This document shows, piece by piece, positions 1-8,499 of a stretch of DNA of 64,000 nt (the first letter of the stretch is position 1; every line of letters starts with the position of its first letter). The notes beneath the pieces were generated by a model. The model did no database searches. It was given only the letters and a program-made list of their open reading frames with translations, and was not told the DNA's origin. Origin of the DNA: Hominisplanchenecus murintestinalis (lineage in GTDB: Bacteria; Bacillota; Clostridia; Lachnospirales; Lachnospiraceae); contig SRZB01000002.1 in the NCBI GenBank assembly GCA_004793585.1, positions 248,001-312,000 of the forward strand, given 5' to 3'. A program made the translations under genes and the position numbers.

Positions 1-87
1 AGCTGTTCCCGCTGTTCCGAGAGTCTTCCCAATGCCCTCAAGTGACCCCCACATATTCATAGGGTTAATAAAAGATGTCCCTTCCAT
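1..87 (-). CDS. N-terminal 29 codons of an unidentified flagellar-operon gene (cut by window edge)
   Basis: An ATG at 87 is preceded by a very good AGGAGGA site (96-102) and is followed by 29 open codons to the window edge. It lies 63 bp downstream of the flgB stop on the same strand, so it is probably the second gene of that operon. The visible start (MEGTSFINPMNMWGSLEGIG) does not resemble FlgC, whose N-terminus carries an ISASGL..R-type motif and which usually follows flgB. A FliE-like protein is possible but cannot be shown from 29 residues. Confidence 0.55.
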   Translation of the reverse strand, partial: MEGTSFINPMNMWGSLEGIGKTLGTAGTA

Positions 88-150
88 TTTAGATGTCCTC
101 CTGTATTTTTATAATAGTGTTGTTATGATTCACCAAACGGCATCCGCCAC

Positions 151-552
151 TTAAAACGGCTTAGCCGCCGCCTGCAGCCGGCTGATATCATTATTAATAG
201 AGTTAAGCATATACTGATATTCAAGCGCCGTCCGCACTAAATCTACCTGCTCTTGATCCATATCCACGTTATTATCGTCAAGCCGCGTGGACTCGTTATA
301 TGTAGTATACAAACGCGGGCGGGATGAATCAATCGCATCTGCCATCATATTTCGCCTCTCCCACTTATTCCCTCCGGACAAATCAGCCTTCGACAGCTTC
401 GACGCCAGCTCTTCCTCAAAAGTCACAAACTGCGACTTAAACCCCGGAGTATCATTATTTGCAATATTGTTTAATGTAACCGTCTGCCTTGTCCAAAGAT
501 TATCAAGCACTCTCTCTGTCAAGGCAATTCCATTTCCATAGATTCCTGCCAT
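151..552 (-). CDS. flgB: Flagellar basal-body rod protein FlgB
   Basis: A protein of about 133 residues, normal for FlgB, a proximal rod subunit of the flagellar basal body exported by the flagellar type III system. The family signature is visible near the N-terminus (TLNNIANNDTPGFK), and the C-terminus (ALEYQYMLNSINNDISRLQ) is the usual helical end. The start at 552 is preferred because GGAG sits 6 nt before it; an in-frame ATG at 564 and others further upstream have weaker sites. A strong sigma-A promoter lies at 686-714, followed by an inverted repeat in the leader (641-674). It is the first gene of an operon that continues past the left edge. Identification is from motif and length; confidence is high. 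Confidence 0.9.
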   Translation of the reverse strand: MAGIYGNGIALTERVLDNLWTRQTVTLNNIANNDTPGFKSQFVTFEEELASKLSKADLSGGNKWERRNMMADAIDSSRPRLYTTYNESTRLDDNNVDMDQEQVDLVRTALEYQYMLNSINNDISRLQAAAKPF

Positions 553-640
553 ATCAATCTCCATTCCGCCGCCGGCACCAGCGGCATAAATTATCATTTT
601 TTTCTTATAAATATAAATAAAAAGCTTATACACGAAAATC

Positions 641-674
641 GTTGGGTAAAACCTTTTTAAAAAATTAACCCAAC
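641..674 (-). promoter_or_regulatory. Inverted repeat in the flgB leader
   Basis: Perfect 7-bp arms GTTGGGT (641-647) and ACCCAAC (668-674) are separated by an A/T-rich 20-nt loop. The repeat lies just downstream of the predicted transcription start of the flgB operon. No T-tract follows it, so it reads better as an operator or leader hairpin than as a terminator. Function is inferred only. Confidence 0.35.
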
Positions 675-685
675 TGCTCTAGTTA

Positions 686-714
686 ATTTTAGCCTTCCTT
701 GATGCTTTTGTCAA
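686..714 (-). promoter_or_regulatory. Sigma-A promoter of the flgB operon
   Basis: Minus strand: TTGACA (709-714), exactly 17 nt, then TAAAAT (686-691). This is a perfect -35 box and a 5/6 -10 box at optimal spacing, pointing at flgB. It is the only good promoter in the 553-896 gap, which otherwise holds the leader repeat and the terminator of the next gene. Confidence 0.75.
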
Positions 715-787
715 CACTATTTTCCCTTTCCAAATCATACCAGTTTACTTTTCACCCTCTCTTAATATCTTTGTGAACGCTGTGTAA

Positions 788-826
788 AACAGCCGTAACA
801 TTTTCGCAAAAAACGTTACGGCTGTT
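788..826 (-). terminator. Intrinsic terminator of the DUF5610-like gene
   Basis: Perfect 12-bp arms AACAGCCGTAAC (788-799) and GTTACGGCTGTT (815-826) are separated by a 15-nt loop. On the minus strand the stem ends in a short U run. It lies about 70 bp past the stop of the gene at 897-1520 and upstream of the flgB promoter, so it separates the two transcripts. Confidence 0.6.
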
Positions 827-896
827 AAGTGAAACAATGTAATCTTTATTAGTTATTATCTACTATTTAAACTATCGCCTGCTAATCCATTTAGCC

Positions 897-1520
897 TCAA
901 CCACGACTTGCATAATACTCATCAAAAAGTTTGCTTACCGCTGAATGTGTCTCATCACAGATCGATGGCAGAGAACCTCCCCACGCTGCTCCGGCTTGCT
1001 TAAACCCTTTCTCAACAGCAGCCTGCATCTCCTTCATTTTTTCAACGTCATCTCCGGCTACCGCCGCAGCAAAATCAAAAATTCTCTGAGATGTCTGAGA
1101 AACGCCCCAGAAACCGTTTTCTGAAATAGCTTCCTGCGCCTCTGCTTTCGTCTGCGCGTCAACAGTAAAATTGCCGCTGGCAATCGTCCTCCAGAAATCT
1201 CCGCCCTGTGCCATAGAAGCTGATATTCCCTGTTTCTGGAACATCTGAGTCATCATATTCGTAAAGCGGCTCATCTGGTTTGCCAAATCTTCTTTCAGGC
1301 TATTTACTAAAGACGCCCTCTCAGAAGCGCTCATTTTTGTTACATTTGCGTCACGGCTAAATTCCACTTTGTCTGTATCCGGCTCTGTCTTACCCTTAGA
1401 CGCCCCTGCCGTATTTTCCTTCTGTGCGGTGCCCTGAACTGCTGCAATTTCTTTGTCTGCTGAAACTGCCTGCATTGTCTGTGTATACTGGCGAACTGCC
1501 ATATCCTGATTAACCTGCAT
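897..1520 (-). CDS. Probable DUF5610-like protein of flagellar context
   Basis: A soluble protein of about 207 residues with no signal peptide or membrane segment. The N-terminal 60 residues are Ala/Gln/Lys-rich and look disordered. The C-terminal 100 residues resemble the DUF5610 type: GFWGVSQTSQRIFDFA, then a helical GFKQAG..WGG.LP segment and a final helix. The start at 1520 is chosen because AGAAGGGAG precedes it at good spacing; an ATG at 1619 would add a 33-residue tail without a clear site. It lies between flgB and the phosphorelay genes. A GCCGATAT box upstream suggests a motility sigma factor. The family call is by eye and the function is unknown. Confidence 0.55.
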   Translation of the reverse strand: MQVNQDMAVRQYTQTMQAVSADKEIAAVQGTAQKENTAGASKGKTEPDTDKVEFSRDANVTKMSASERASLVNSLKEDLANQMSRFTNMMTQMFQKQGISASMAQGGDFWRTIASGNFTVDAQTKAEAQEAISENGFWGVSQTSQRIFDFAAAVAGDDVEKMKEMQAAVEKGFKQAGAAWGGSLPSICDETHSAVSKLFDEYYASRG

Positions 1521-1579
1521 ATATCTGCTCCCTTCTGCCGTCATGCGGCATATAATATTTTTCTGGCTGCCTATGGAAT

Positions 1580-1607
1580 ATATCGGCATTTTCTCTGAAA
1601 AAATAAA
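1580..1607 (-). promoter_or_regulatory. Possible sigma-D/sigma-28-type promoter
   Basis: GCCGATAT (1580-1587, minus) matches the Gram-positive flagellar sigma -10 consensus (GCCGATAA) at 7 of 8 positions. The -35 region (around 1603-1607) is a poor match to TAAA. It lies 60-90 bp upstream of the DUF5610-like start and fits a gene of the motility regulon. Confidence 0.35.
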
Positions 1608-1672
1608 GGGTACATTCATAAATAATATAAAAATCTGCTGTCATTCAGCATAAGTCCAAGCTGTGTTGAAAT

Positions 1673-2032
1673 CTACTGCCCGTCCAATTCCCGGATACAC
1701 GAAATCGTCCTCTCATAATCCTCTCTGACCCGGTCAAGCATCGGTTCTATATCGCTGCCATACTCTGTCTGTTCCTTCAGCCTGTCCGACAGGACTGCTG
1801 CAGACTTATAAAGCGGTGTAAGCGATAGATTCTGGCAGACGCCTTTCAGCGTATGGGCAGCCCGGAACGCTTCAGCCATATCTCCGCTTTCCAGGGAACT
1901 GCACAGCAAATCATAGCTTTTATCATTCATCACCTTAAGCAGGAATTTCTGAATTCTCTCATCCTTTCTCAATCTCGCAAATACATCCTCATAGTCCGCC
2001 CCCATAGCATCATAACACTCTTTTACTGTCAT
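1673..2032 (-). CDS. Stand-alone HPt phosphotransfer protein
   Basis: A single-domain protein of 119 residues, typical of a free-standing histidine phosphotransfer module. The phospho-accepting histidine lies in AFRAAHTLKGVCQNL, followed by the expected helix (LYKSAAVLSDRLKE). It lies 45 bp downstream of the REC/HD-GYP/GGDEF gene and follows the hybrid kinase in the same direction. The simplest reading is that it carries phosphate from the kinase's C-terminal receiver to the regulator's receiver. The start has an AAGGAAGG site. Domain identity is clear; partner assignment is inferred from gene order. Confidence 0.85.
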   Translation of the reverse strand: MTVKECYDAMGADYEDVFARLRKDERIQKFLLKVMNDKSYDLLCSSLESGDMAEAFRAAHTLKGVCQNLSLTPLYKSAAVLSDRLKEQTEYGSDIEPMLDRVREDYERTISCIRELDGQ

Positions 2033-2077
2033 TTAAATACCTTCCTTTCTTTCATAAATAGCCTTACCGCACTCCCT

Positions 2078-4135
2078 TTATCTGGCTTCCCCTCCGGTAT
2101 CCGCCATCTCCGCTTTATAAAAACAGTATCTTCCGCGCCCGCTTCTTTTTGCCTCGTACATCGCTTCATCCGCCATATGGAACAATACGCTGTAATCGCC
2201 TCCGCATTCCTCGGCGCATGCAATCCCCATGCTCACACTGACACGAAACTCTTTATACTGTCCGCACAGCAAATCAAAAATACGTTTCACCAAAGGTTCT
2301 GCCTGCTCTTTGTACGGCATAAAAAGCAGAAATTCATCTCCTCCCATACGCGCCGCAATATCAGAAGCACGCGTACTTTTTTTAATTGTTTCTGCTACAT
2401 ATTTCAGTACCTCATCTCCAAACAAATGCCCATACTGGTCGTTCGCCTGTTTAAACTTATCTAAATCAAACAACAAAAGGATATATTTTTGCTGTTCATC
2501 CTGATTAAGTATGTCGGAAATTTTCTCCTTTGCCGCCTTGTGGTTCAAAAGCCCTGTAAGCGAGTCATGGGCTGCCATCCGCTCAAGGTTGGTCATCTTT
2601 TCCATGTTGTCATGGATATCTACAATTTTGCCGATTGCTCCCATATACTCAGGTGTTTCCCCATCATCCCACATAGAACGGGCGATGACCCTGCTCCAAC
2701 GCTCATGTCCATTGATATTCAACAGATATTTCTTCTCAACTACCGGTTTCTCCGGCGTAGTATTCACCAAAAGCCTCAGCAGCTCCTCGAAGTCACTTCC
2801 GTCAAATACTTTTTGCCCAAACGCTTCCTCTCTCGGATTCAGCACGGTTTCCGGCATATCAAGATAACGCGCCCCCCACTCGGAAAGAATCAGCATTTCC
2901 GGCATAGCCGTATACTCAAACTGTATTTCATGGGAAAGCTCTGCATAAAACTGATATTTGGTTCTCTCATGTTCCAGCAGCCGCAATGTGCGCTCAGATA
3001 CCTCTAGTTCTCCCTTCTCCATCATCATTTCCACTGTACCGAGAATCTCAGTCTGTGAACTTCCCTGAGAGAGCACAGACAACTCTTTTTCTAATGTATC
3101 CGAAATATCTTTCAGGCATTCCATCAGTATCGGATTAAATATGCCGCATTCCCCATTCAAAATCATCTCCACGGCTTTCTCATGACTGTAGGCGTCCTTA
3201 TATACCCGTTTACTGGTAAGCGCATCATACACATCTGCCAGCGCTACCACTTGAGCCACGATGGGAATCTCTTCTCCCTTCAGGCCGTCCGGATATCCTT
3301 TTCCGTCATATCGTTCATGATGCCAGCGGCAAATCTGATACCCAAGCTGAATCAACGGTTCATTTTTCCGCATAGGAATATCCTCTAACAGCCTGGCTCC
3401 CTCCATCGAGTGGGTACGCATAATAGCAAACTCCTCGTCCGTAAACCTTCCCGGTTTATTCAGTACTTCTTCCGGAATGACAATTTTCCCAATATCATGC
3501 AGTGCGGAAGCATTACAGATCAGCGGAATATCTTTCCGTGAAATATCATATTTATCCGTTTTCTCCAACAGCGCTTTCAAAAACAACTCTGTCAGCGTAC
3601 GGATATGCAATACATGAAGCCCGCTCTCCCCGTTTCTGAATTCCACGATATTTGACAAAATCTCTATCATCAGCTGATTGCCGTTTTCCTTCTCCATCAT
3701 CTGGTCTGCCACCATATGGGAAAGCTCCTTCTGTTTGGCAAAAAGCATGATCGTATTAATCACACGGCGGCGTACTGTACGCTCGTCAAACGGACGGCTG
3801 ATATAATCCTGCACGCCTAAATCATAAGCCCTGTCGACATATGCCGGAACTGTTTCCGCTGATATCATGATTACCGGAATGCTTTTTATCCAGCCATTTT
3901 TGTTCATGGCCACCAGCGTCTCAAATCCATCCATAACAGGCATCACAATATCCAGCAGCATTACCGAAATCTCATGCTCATGGCTCTGCAGAATTGCTGA
4001 TGCCTCCATCCCATTTTCCGCTTCCAAAATTTCATATTCACCAGACAACATATCCGAAAGAAGCGAACGGTTAATTTCCGAGTCATCCACTATCAATATT
4101 TTATTTCTTATTTGTCCATTCTCTTTTTTATTCAT
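2078..4135 (-). CDS. Response regulator with REC, HD-GYP, PAS-like and GGDEF domains
   Basis: A 685-residue cytoplasmic regulator of cyclic di-GMP. A receiver at about 10-125 has its phospho-Asp in VMLLDIVMP (near 62). An HD-GYP phosphodiesterase domain (about 165-340) shows HDIGK (near 212) and HHERYDGKGYPDG. A PAS-like segment (about 395-515) follows. A GGDEF domain (about 525-680) has the intact RMGGDEF signature (near 597) and an RASD inhibitory site five residues before it. Both the synthesis and degradation domains therefore look catalytically complete. It lies 20 bp downstream of the hybrid kinase and upstream of the HPt gene, so the three probably form one operon. A link to motility is plausible from the neighbouring flgB but not proven. 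Confidence 0.92.
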   Translation of the reverse strand: MNKKENGQIRNKILIVDDSEINRSLLSDMLSGEYEILEAENGMEASAILQSHEHEISVMLLDIVMPVMDGFETLVAMNKNGWIKSIPVIMISAETVPAYVDRAYDLGVQDYISRPFDERTVRRRVINTIMLFAKQKELSHMVADQMMEKENGNQLMIEILSNIVEFRNGESGLHVLHIRTLTELFLKALLEKTDKYDISRKDIPLICNASALHDIGKIVIPEEVLNKPGRFTDEEFAIMRTHSMEGARLLEDIPMRKNEPLIQLGYQICRWHHERYDGKGYPDGLKGEEIPIVAQVVALADVYDALTSKRVYKDAYSHEKAVEMILNGECGIFNPILMECLKDISDTLEKELSVLSQGSSQTEILGTVEMMMEKGELEVSERTLRLLEHERTKYQFYAELSHEIQFEYTAMPEMLILSEWGARYLDMPETVLNPREEAFGQKVFDGSDFEELLRLLVNTTPEKPVVEKKYLLNINGHERWSRVIARSMWDDGETPEYMGAIGKIVDIHDNMEKMTNLERMAAHDSLTGLLNHKAAKEKISDILNQDEQQKYILLLFDLDKFKQANDQYGHLFGDEVLKYVAETIKKSTRASDIAARMGGDEFLLFMPYKEQAEPLVKRIFDLLCGQYKEFRVSVSMGIACAEECGGDYSVLFHMADEAMYEAKRSGRGRYCFYKAEMADTGGEAR

Positions 4136-4155
4136 TGAACCATCTTCCTACCCTG

Positions 4156-6699
4156 TTATTTAAAATAGCTCTGAAGGTGATGCATCAGCTTATTCACATC
4201 AATCGGCTTTGCAATATGCTCATTCATGCCACATTCCAAACATTTCTGAATATCCTCTGAAAATGCATCGGCAGTCATCGCGATAATCGGCAGCCCCGCA
4301 TCCGCGCGTTCCAATGCCCGGATTGCTTTTGCCGCATCATACCCGCTCATCACCGGCATGCGGATGTCCATCAGAACCAGGTCATAATACCCGACCTCGG
4401 ACTCCTTGAACTTCTCTACACAGATCCGGCCGTTCTCTGCCCACTCTACCTCGAAGCCTACATCTGTAAGGATTTCTTCTGCAATCTCCCAGTTCAAATC
4501 ATTATCCTCTGCCAGCAGGATACGTTTTCCGATAAAATTCTGCTCTTCCTCAATCTGTTCCTCCGGTTCTGATGAGCCTTGCAGATAACGGTTCAATCCA
4601 AGATACAGATTTGACTTAAACAGTGGCTTTGAGATAAATCCATGTATACCTACCTGCCGGGCTTCTTCTTCAATATCGCTCCAGTCATAAGCAGATATGA
4701 TCAGGATGGGAAGTTCATCCCCCACAATCTTCCTGATTTCTTTCGCTGTCTGCATACCATCCATACCCGGCATTTTCCAATCCAGCAACACAATATCATA
4801 GTCATTATGATTACTATGGTTCTCTCTTACTTTTTTAACAGCCTCATTTCCGCCCAATGCCCATTCCGCATTAATTCCTATTTCAGTCAATGCCTGAACT
4901 GCGCTGTTACAGAGGTCTTCATTATTGTCTACTACCAGCATTCTCCAAGGCGGCAGCATCATATCGTCTTCCGCAACAGTAGCTTTCTCCAAATCAAGCA
5001 TCACATGGAATTCGCTGCCTTTCCCTAACTCGCTGCTTACTTCAATCGTCCCGTCCATCATTTCAACAATATACTTTGTAATCGCCATGCCCAGACCTGT
5101 TCCCTCAATCTTCTGAACCTGGCTGGACTCATCACGTGTAAAAGTATCAAAAATCTTTTGCTGAAATTCCTCAGACATCCCGATGCCGCTGTCTTTCACC
5201 CGGAAATGACATCTGACATATTTATCTCCTTTCGGCGATTCTTCCTGTGTGAGATAAACATTAATCAGTCCTTCTTCCGGGGTAAACTTCACTGCATTAG
5301 ACAGTAAATTAATCAGAACCTGATTCAGACGCACACTGTCGCCATACACATTTTCCGTCATGATTTTCTGGATAAAAATATCAAAATGCTGCCGATTGCT
5401 TTTAATCTGAGGCTGCACAATATTTACAATACTGTCCATAGTCTCCCTCAGAGAAATCAAATCAAGGCTCAAAGAAAGCTTCCCGCTTTCAATCTTTGAC
5501 ATATCCAGCACATCATTAATCAGCCCCAGCAGATGCTTGCTGGACAAGGTGATTTTCCTCAGACAGTCTTTTACACGTGAGATATCATCAATGTTTGCCA
5601 CGGCAATCGCCGTCATTCCCACAATTCCGTTCATCGGCGTACGGATGTCATGGCTCATGTTAGACAAAAACTCGCTTTTTGCCTGGTTCGCACGATCCGC
5701 CTCTCTCTTAGCCTTCTGCAATTCCCTGAGCTGCTGCTGGGACAGCCTGTAATACAGAGCAAAAACCAGAAGCAAAGCCGCAAGAATACTTCCGCACGCA
5801 CCCAAAACAACTCCCTGTCGCTGGGTACTCAGCCTGCCGATTGCATCATCCAAAATACCGTATGGCATGACAGACACCATGTACCACTCGGAACTTGGCA
5901 ATGATGAACAGTATAAATGACGATGCACATCGCCTACCATCGCCAGCGCGGAATAGTCTTCACCTGCCTCCATTGCATCCTGCAGCTCCCGTGCATACTC
6001 ATCCGGCGTTTTGCCGTTGTATTCCCCAAATACTTCTTTAATACGCGAAAAATAATCCTCTCTGAATGCACTGCCGCTTCTGACCACATAGCTTCCATCT
6101 TTACGGATAATATGTGAATACGTCATGGCGCCGTCCCCGCCATCGAGCACCATAGCGTCCGCCATATACTCCATCGGTATCCCTGCCACAATTGCGATGC
6201 TGGTTTTCCCATTTTCCATTGGATATGCCGCGTCCACACACAACATAAGCAGCTTTTCACCATTCTCTGTCCACCCGCTGGTTACCCGCTCCTCTTTATT
6301 ATGTAATACTTCCCGGAACTCTTCCTGATTGATTGGCGTTATCTCCCCGCCATGAATCGGCTCACATTCTCCATTCTCTCCATAAAGCGCCAAATAGCTG
6401 AACTCTCTGATGTCTGCACTCTTATTCAGCTCGCTTATCATTTCTTCTCCATAACTGATTGTGTCCGGCGGCGTACGCCTGATGATCCCTTCTATCTGTG
6501 CCAGGCGCAAATCAACGATTGCGGCAAATTTTTCCTGAAGCTGTTTACTCATCTCCGACATATAAATCATGCCGATTTCACTGATCGTCTCCCCACTCTT
6601 TCCGCTCATGGTAGCACTTATCCAGAAAAACACCCCAACACATAATGCTATCAGACCGACAATACTGGCCAGCAGCAGCTTCTTTGTCTCTTTAAACAT
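4156..6699 (-). CDS. Membrane hybrid sensor histidine kinase with two receiver domains
   Basis: An 847-residue sensor. TM1 (about 8-30) and TM2 (about 293-318) flank an extracellular region of about 260 residues that looks like a Cache-type sensor. A HisKA domain follows with the phospho-His in [10 protein letters not shown] (near 350), then a HATPase domain with N and G boxes ([31 protein letters not shown]). Two receivers close the protein: VLLDWKMPG (Asp near 641) and VLMDIRMPV (Asp near 776). It lacks its own HPt domain, which is supplied as a separate gene at 1673-2032. An AAAGGAG site precedes the ATG. The signal sensed cannot be told from sequence. Confidence 0.92.
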   Translation of the reverse strand: MFKETKKLLLASIVGLIALCVGVFFWISATMSGKSGETISEIGMIYMSEMSKQLQEKFAAIVDLRLAQIEGIIRRTPPDTISYGEEMISELNKSADIREFSYLALYGENGECEPIHGGEITPINQEEFREVLHNKEERVTSGWTENGEKLLMLCVDAAYPMENGKTSIAIVAGIPMEYMADAMVLDGGDGAMTYSHIIRKDGSYVVRSGSAFREDYFSRIKEVFGEYNGKTPDEYARELQDAMEAGEDYSALAMVGDVHRHLYCSSLPSSEWYMVSVMPYGILDDAIGRLSTQRQGVVLGACGSILAALLLVFALYYRLSQQQLRELQKAKREADRANQAKSEFLSNMSHDIRTPMNGIVGMTAIAVANIDDISRVKDCLRKITLSSKHLLGLINDVLDMSKIESGKLSLSLDLISLRETMDSIVNIVQPQIKSNRQHFDIFIQKIMTENVYGDSVRLNQVLINLLSNAVKFTPEEGLINVYLTQEESPKGDKYVRCHFRVKDSGIGMSEEFQQKIFDTFTRDESSQVQKIEGTGLGMAITKYIVEMMDGTIEVSSELGKGSEFHVMLDLEKATVAEDDMMLPPWRMLVVDNNEDLCNSAVQALTEIGINAEWALGGNEAVKKVRENHSNHNDYDIVLLDWKMPGMDGMQTAKEIRKIVGDELPILIISAYDWSDIEEEARQVGIHGFISKPLFKSNLYLGLNRYLQGSSEPEEQIEEEQNFIGKRILLAEDNDLNWEIAEEILTDVGFEVEWAENGRICVEKFKESEVGYYDLVLMDIRMPVMSGYDAAKAIRALERADAGLPIIAMTADAFSEDIQKCLECGMNEHIAKPIDVNKLMHHLQSYFK

Positions 6700-6735
6700 T
6701 GAACTTTACTCCTTTAGCGTATACTAACCTATCTG

Positions 6736-6769
6736 CTGCAATCCGCAGAAAAACATCTGCGGATTGCAG
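6736..6769 (-). terminator. Perfect 14-bp inverted repeat after the M14 peptidase gene
   Basis: The arms CTGCAATCCGCAGA (6736-6749) and TCTGCGGATTGCAG (6756-6769) are perfect complements around a 6-nt loop. It lies between the M14 stop (6804) and the hybrid kinase start (6699), where the proB operon should end. Neither side has a real U-tract, so a classical intrinsic terminator is not certain; an operator for the kinase operon is the alternative. Confidence 0.5.
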
Positions 6770-6803
6770 TATTACGATAACTAGCTTATCATAGCCCGCC
6801 GGG

Positions 6804-7703
6804 TTATTCAAGCAGGTTTTTTAAAAACTCCAGCGGAATCCACCGTGTCTCCTGATACGTTTCTGCCTGAAGCGCGGGATTCAGCGGAAACTCTTCTTCA
6901 TCCCCCACTGTTTCTACAGTCAGCGCCGGCTTACGGTATGTTTCTGAATAAAAATTCACAGAATTCCCCCCATCATTCCTGGAGGCATGCTCTTCTTTCC
7001 TTTTCCCCAGCGCATAACCGGAAATCTTCTGTAAATGTTTCGCTATACACTTTGCTCTCCGGTTATAACGGTATGGCATAGCGTCTCTATAATAATAGAT
7101 AATCCTGCCTCTGGAATGAAAATCTATATATCCCACGGATTCCGGAAACTCTCCAAAAGCATGAATTAATGCCCGCGTCTCCTGTTCACTGGCAGACTTT
7201 TTCATCCCTTCCCTCGCCTGATAAGACGCACAGGGAAAATTCCTGTTAATATCCACACCTCTTCCGTTCTCTTTCCATTCCGTATGCAAAATCCCTTTTG
7301 CCGCAGCAATATTCCCAAACAGAGGATTCCGAATTTCCGAAAAACCTCTCAGCGCTATTTCATATCCATCCGGGTTCATTAGCGGCAGAAAATAAATGCT
7401 GTAATCCGTAAGCAGTTCCTGCCATTCATCAAGTCCCGGGTCGCGGTACTCATTTTCACGGATAAGAGCATAATCCTCTGCCATCCGCAGCAGCAGCGCC
7501 GGATTTAAGCTCTCCCTGCCGTGAATGGCGCTGCTCACAATCAGGCATTTGCCGGAATCTCCCAGAAGAAGCCCCGGAATCTCCCTTCCGTCGTGGCTCT
7601 CCCCGGCACGGCGGTAATGCAGATGTCCGGGATGCTCTTTTGCCAGTTCTTTTGAATGCTCCAGGATTTCCCCGCTGGTGTAGATTTTCCCAAATTCTAT
7701 CAA
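6804..7703 (-). CDS. M14-family zinc carboxypeptidase, cytoplasmic form
   Basis: A metallocarboxypeptidase of about 300 residues. Numbering from the upstream GTG at 7718, the zinc ligands are H66 and E69 (AIHGRES) and H201 (IDFHSRGR), the substrate-binding motif is DINRNFP (156-162), and the catalytic Glu is E269 (LTVETVG). All are present, so it should be active. No signal peptide is visible, unlike many peptidoglycan-trimming M14 enzymes, so an intracellular peptide substrate is likely. The start is uncertain: a TTG at 7703 has GGAGGGG at good spacing, while the GTG at 7718 has none. It is the last gene of the proB operon, 32 bp after the cyclo-ligase. Confidence 0.85.
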   Translation of the reverse strand: MIEFGKIYTSGEILEHSKELAKEHPGHLHYRRAGESHDGREIPGLLLGDSGKCLIVSSAIHGRESLNPALLLRMAEDYALIRENEYRDPGLDEWQELLTDYSIYFLPLMNPDGYEIALRGFSEIRNPLFGNIAAAKGILHTEWKENGRGVDINRNFPCASYQAREGMKKSASEQETRALIHAFGEFPESVGYIDFHSRGRIIYYYRDAMPYRYNRRAKCIAKHLQKISGYALGKRKEEHASRNDGGNSVNFYSETYRKPALTVETVGDEEEFPLNPALQAETYQETRWIPLEFLKNLLE

Positions 7704-7735
7704 ACGCAGCCCCTCCACATGATATCATTCATAAC

Positions 7736-8290
7736 TTATTTTATCATATGGAAAATCCTGCTTTCCGTGACAACTGTATGCGGCGCTATGTCAAACACAT
7801 CCTTCGGCACTTCCTCCACAATCTGAAACTCAAATGCCGGGGCAATTGTTGTCAAGCCGGTATGTACGCTTAGAAAACGGTCATAAAACCCTCCGCCGTA
7901 ACCGCATCGGCGCCGTTCTTTGTCAAAAGCCACCCCTGGCATAATCATCAGCGCATCTTCACAAACGGCTTCCTCTCCGCCCGTCGGTTCGGGAATACCA
8001 TAATACCCCGGAGCTGTTTCTTCATATGCCTGAATATAGAAAAAGCGCATTTCCTCTCCGAACACTTTCGGCACGGCAATACGTTTCCCCTCTGCCCAGG
8101 CGGTTTCCAGGATAGGGCGCATACACACCTCTCCTTTACAATCCATATATGCATAGACGCACCCAGCGGTTTTCCACTGTTCCAGCTCCATGATTCTTTT
8201 ACATATCATCTGGCTGCGCCGCTCCAGCTCCCCTGCGTCAAGCTGCCTTCGCCTGGCAAAAATCAGTTTTCTAATTTCCTTTTTTTCCAT
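7736..8290 (-). CDS. 5-formyltetrahydrofolate cyclo-ligase
   Basis: A protein of 184 residues, the normal size. The enzyme converts 5-formyl-THF to 5,10-methenyl-THF with ATP. The family signature GGFYDRFL lies near the C-terminus, and the basic N-terminal helix (EIRKLIFARRRQL) typical of the ATP site is present. The start at 8290 lies inside the end of the DUF896 gene (20-bp overlap), suggesting translational coupling, with GGGGGAG just upstream. An in-frame start at 8347 would lengthen the overlap and is less likely. Confidence 0.9.
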   Translation of the reverse strand: MEKKEIRKLIFARRRQLDAGELERRSQMICKRIMELEQWKTAGCVYAYMDCKGEVCMRPILETAWAEGKRIAVPKVFGEEMRFFYIQAYEETAPGYYGIPEPTGGEEAVCEDALMIMPGVAFDKERRRCGYGGGFYDRFLSVHTGLTTIAPAFEFQIVEEVPKDVFDIAPHTVVTESRIFHMIK

Positions 8291-8489
8291 ACCGCTCCCC
8301 CAGATTGGTGACGCTCCCATCTTTCTCTTTAATATCAATATTATCAAGCTGTGCTTTCAGATTCATCCGCACTGCCTCAATATACTCTCTGCGCAGTTCT
8401 GCCTGTTCCTCCTGCTCCGCCCGGGTCAGCCCCTCGGCTTTTGACTTTCTTGCCAGTTCATTAATCCGTTTTAACTTCTTCTCGTCCAT
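8271..8489 (-). CDS. DUF896 (UPF0291/YnzC-type) small protein
   Basis: A 72-residue, highly charged helical protein. It has the conserved family opening (MDEKKLKRINELARKSK), EGLT.AE..EQ..LR.EY, and the V.NL tail. YnzC-type proteins form short helical hairpins; a precise function is not established, although some are in the SOS regulon. The ATG at 8489 has AGGAGCGGG upstream. It overlaps the following cyclo-ligase gene by 20 bp and starts 11 bp after proB. Confidence 0.88.
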   Translation of the reverse strand: MDEKKLKRINELARKSKAEGLTRAEQEEQAELRREYIEAVRMNLKAQLDNIDIKEKDGSVTNLGERYGKKGN

Positions 8490-8499
8490 CCCGCTCCTC

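Noticed and set aside
553-700. c-di-GMP riboswitch in the flgB leader
   Set aside because: Some clostridial flgB operons have one, but the leader of about 115 nt lacks the conserved GEMM core motifs.
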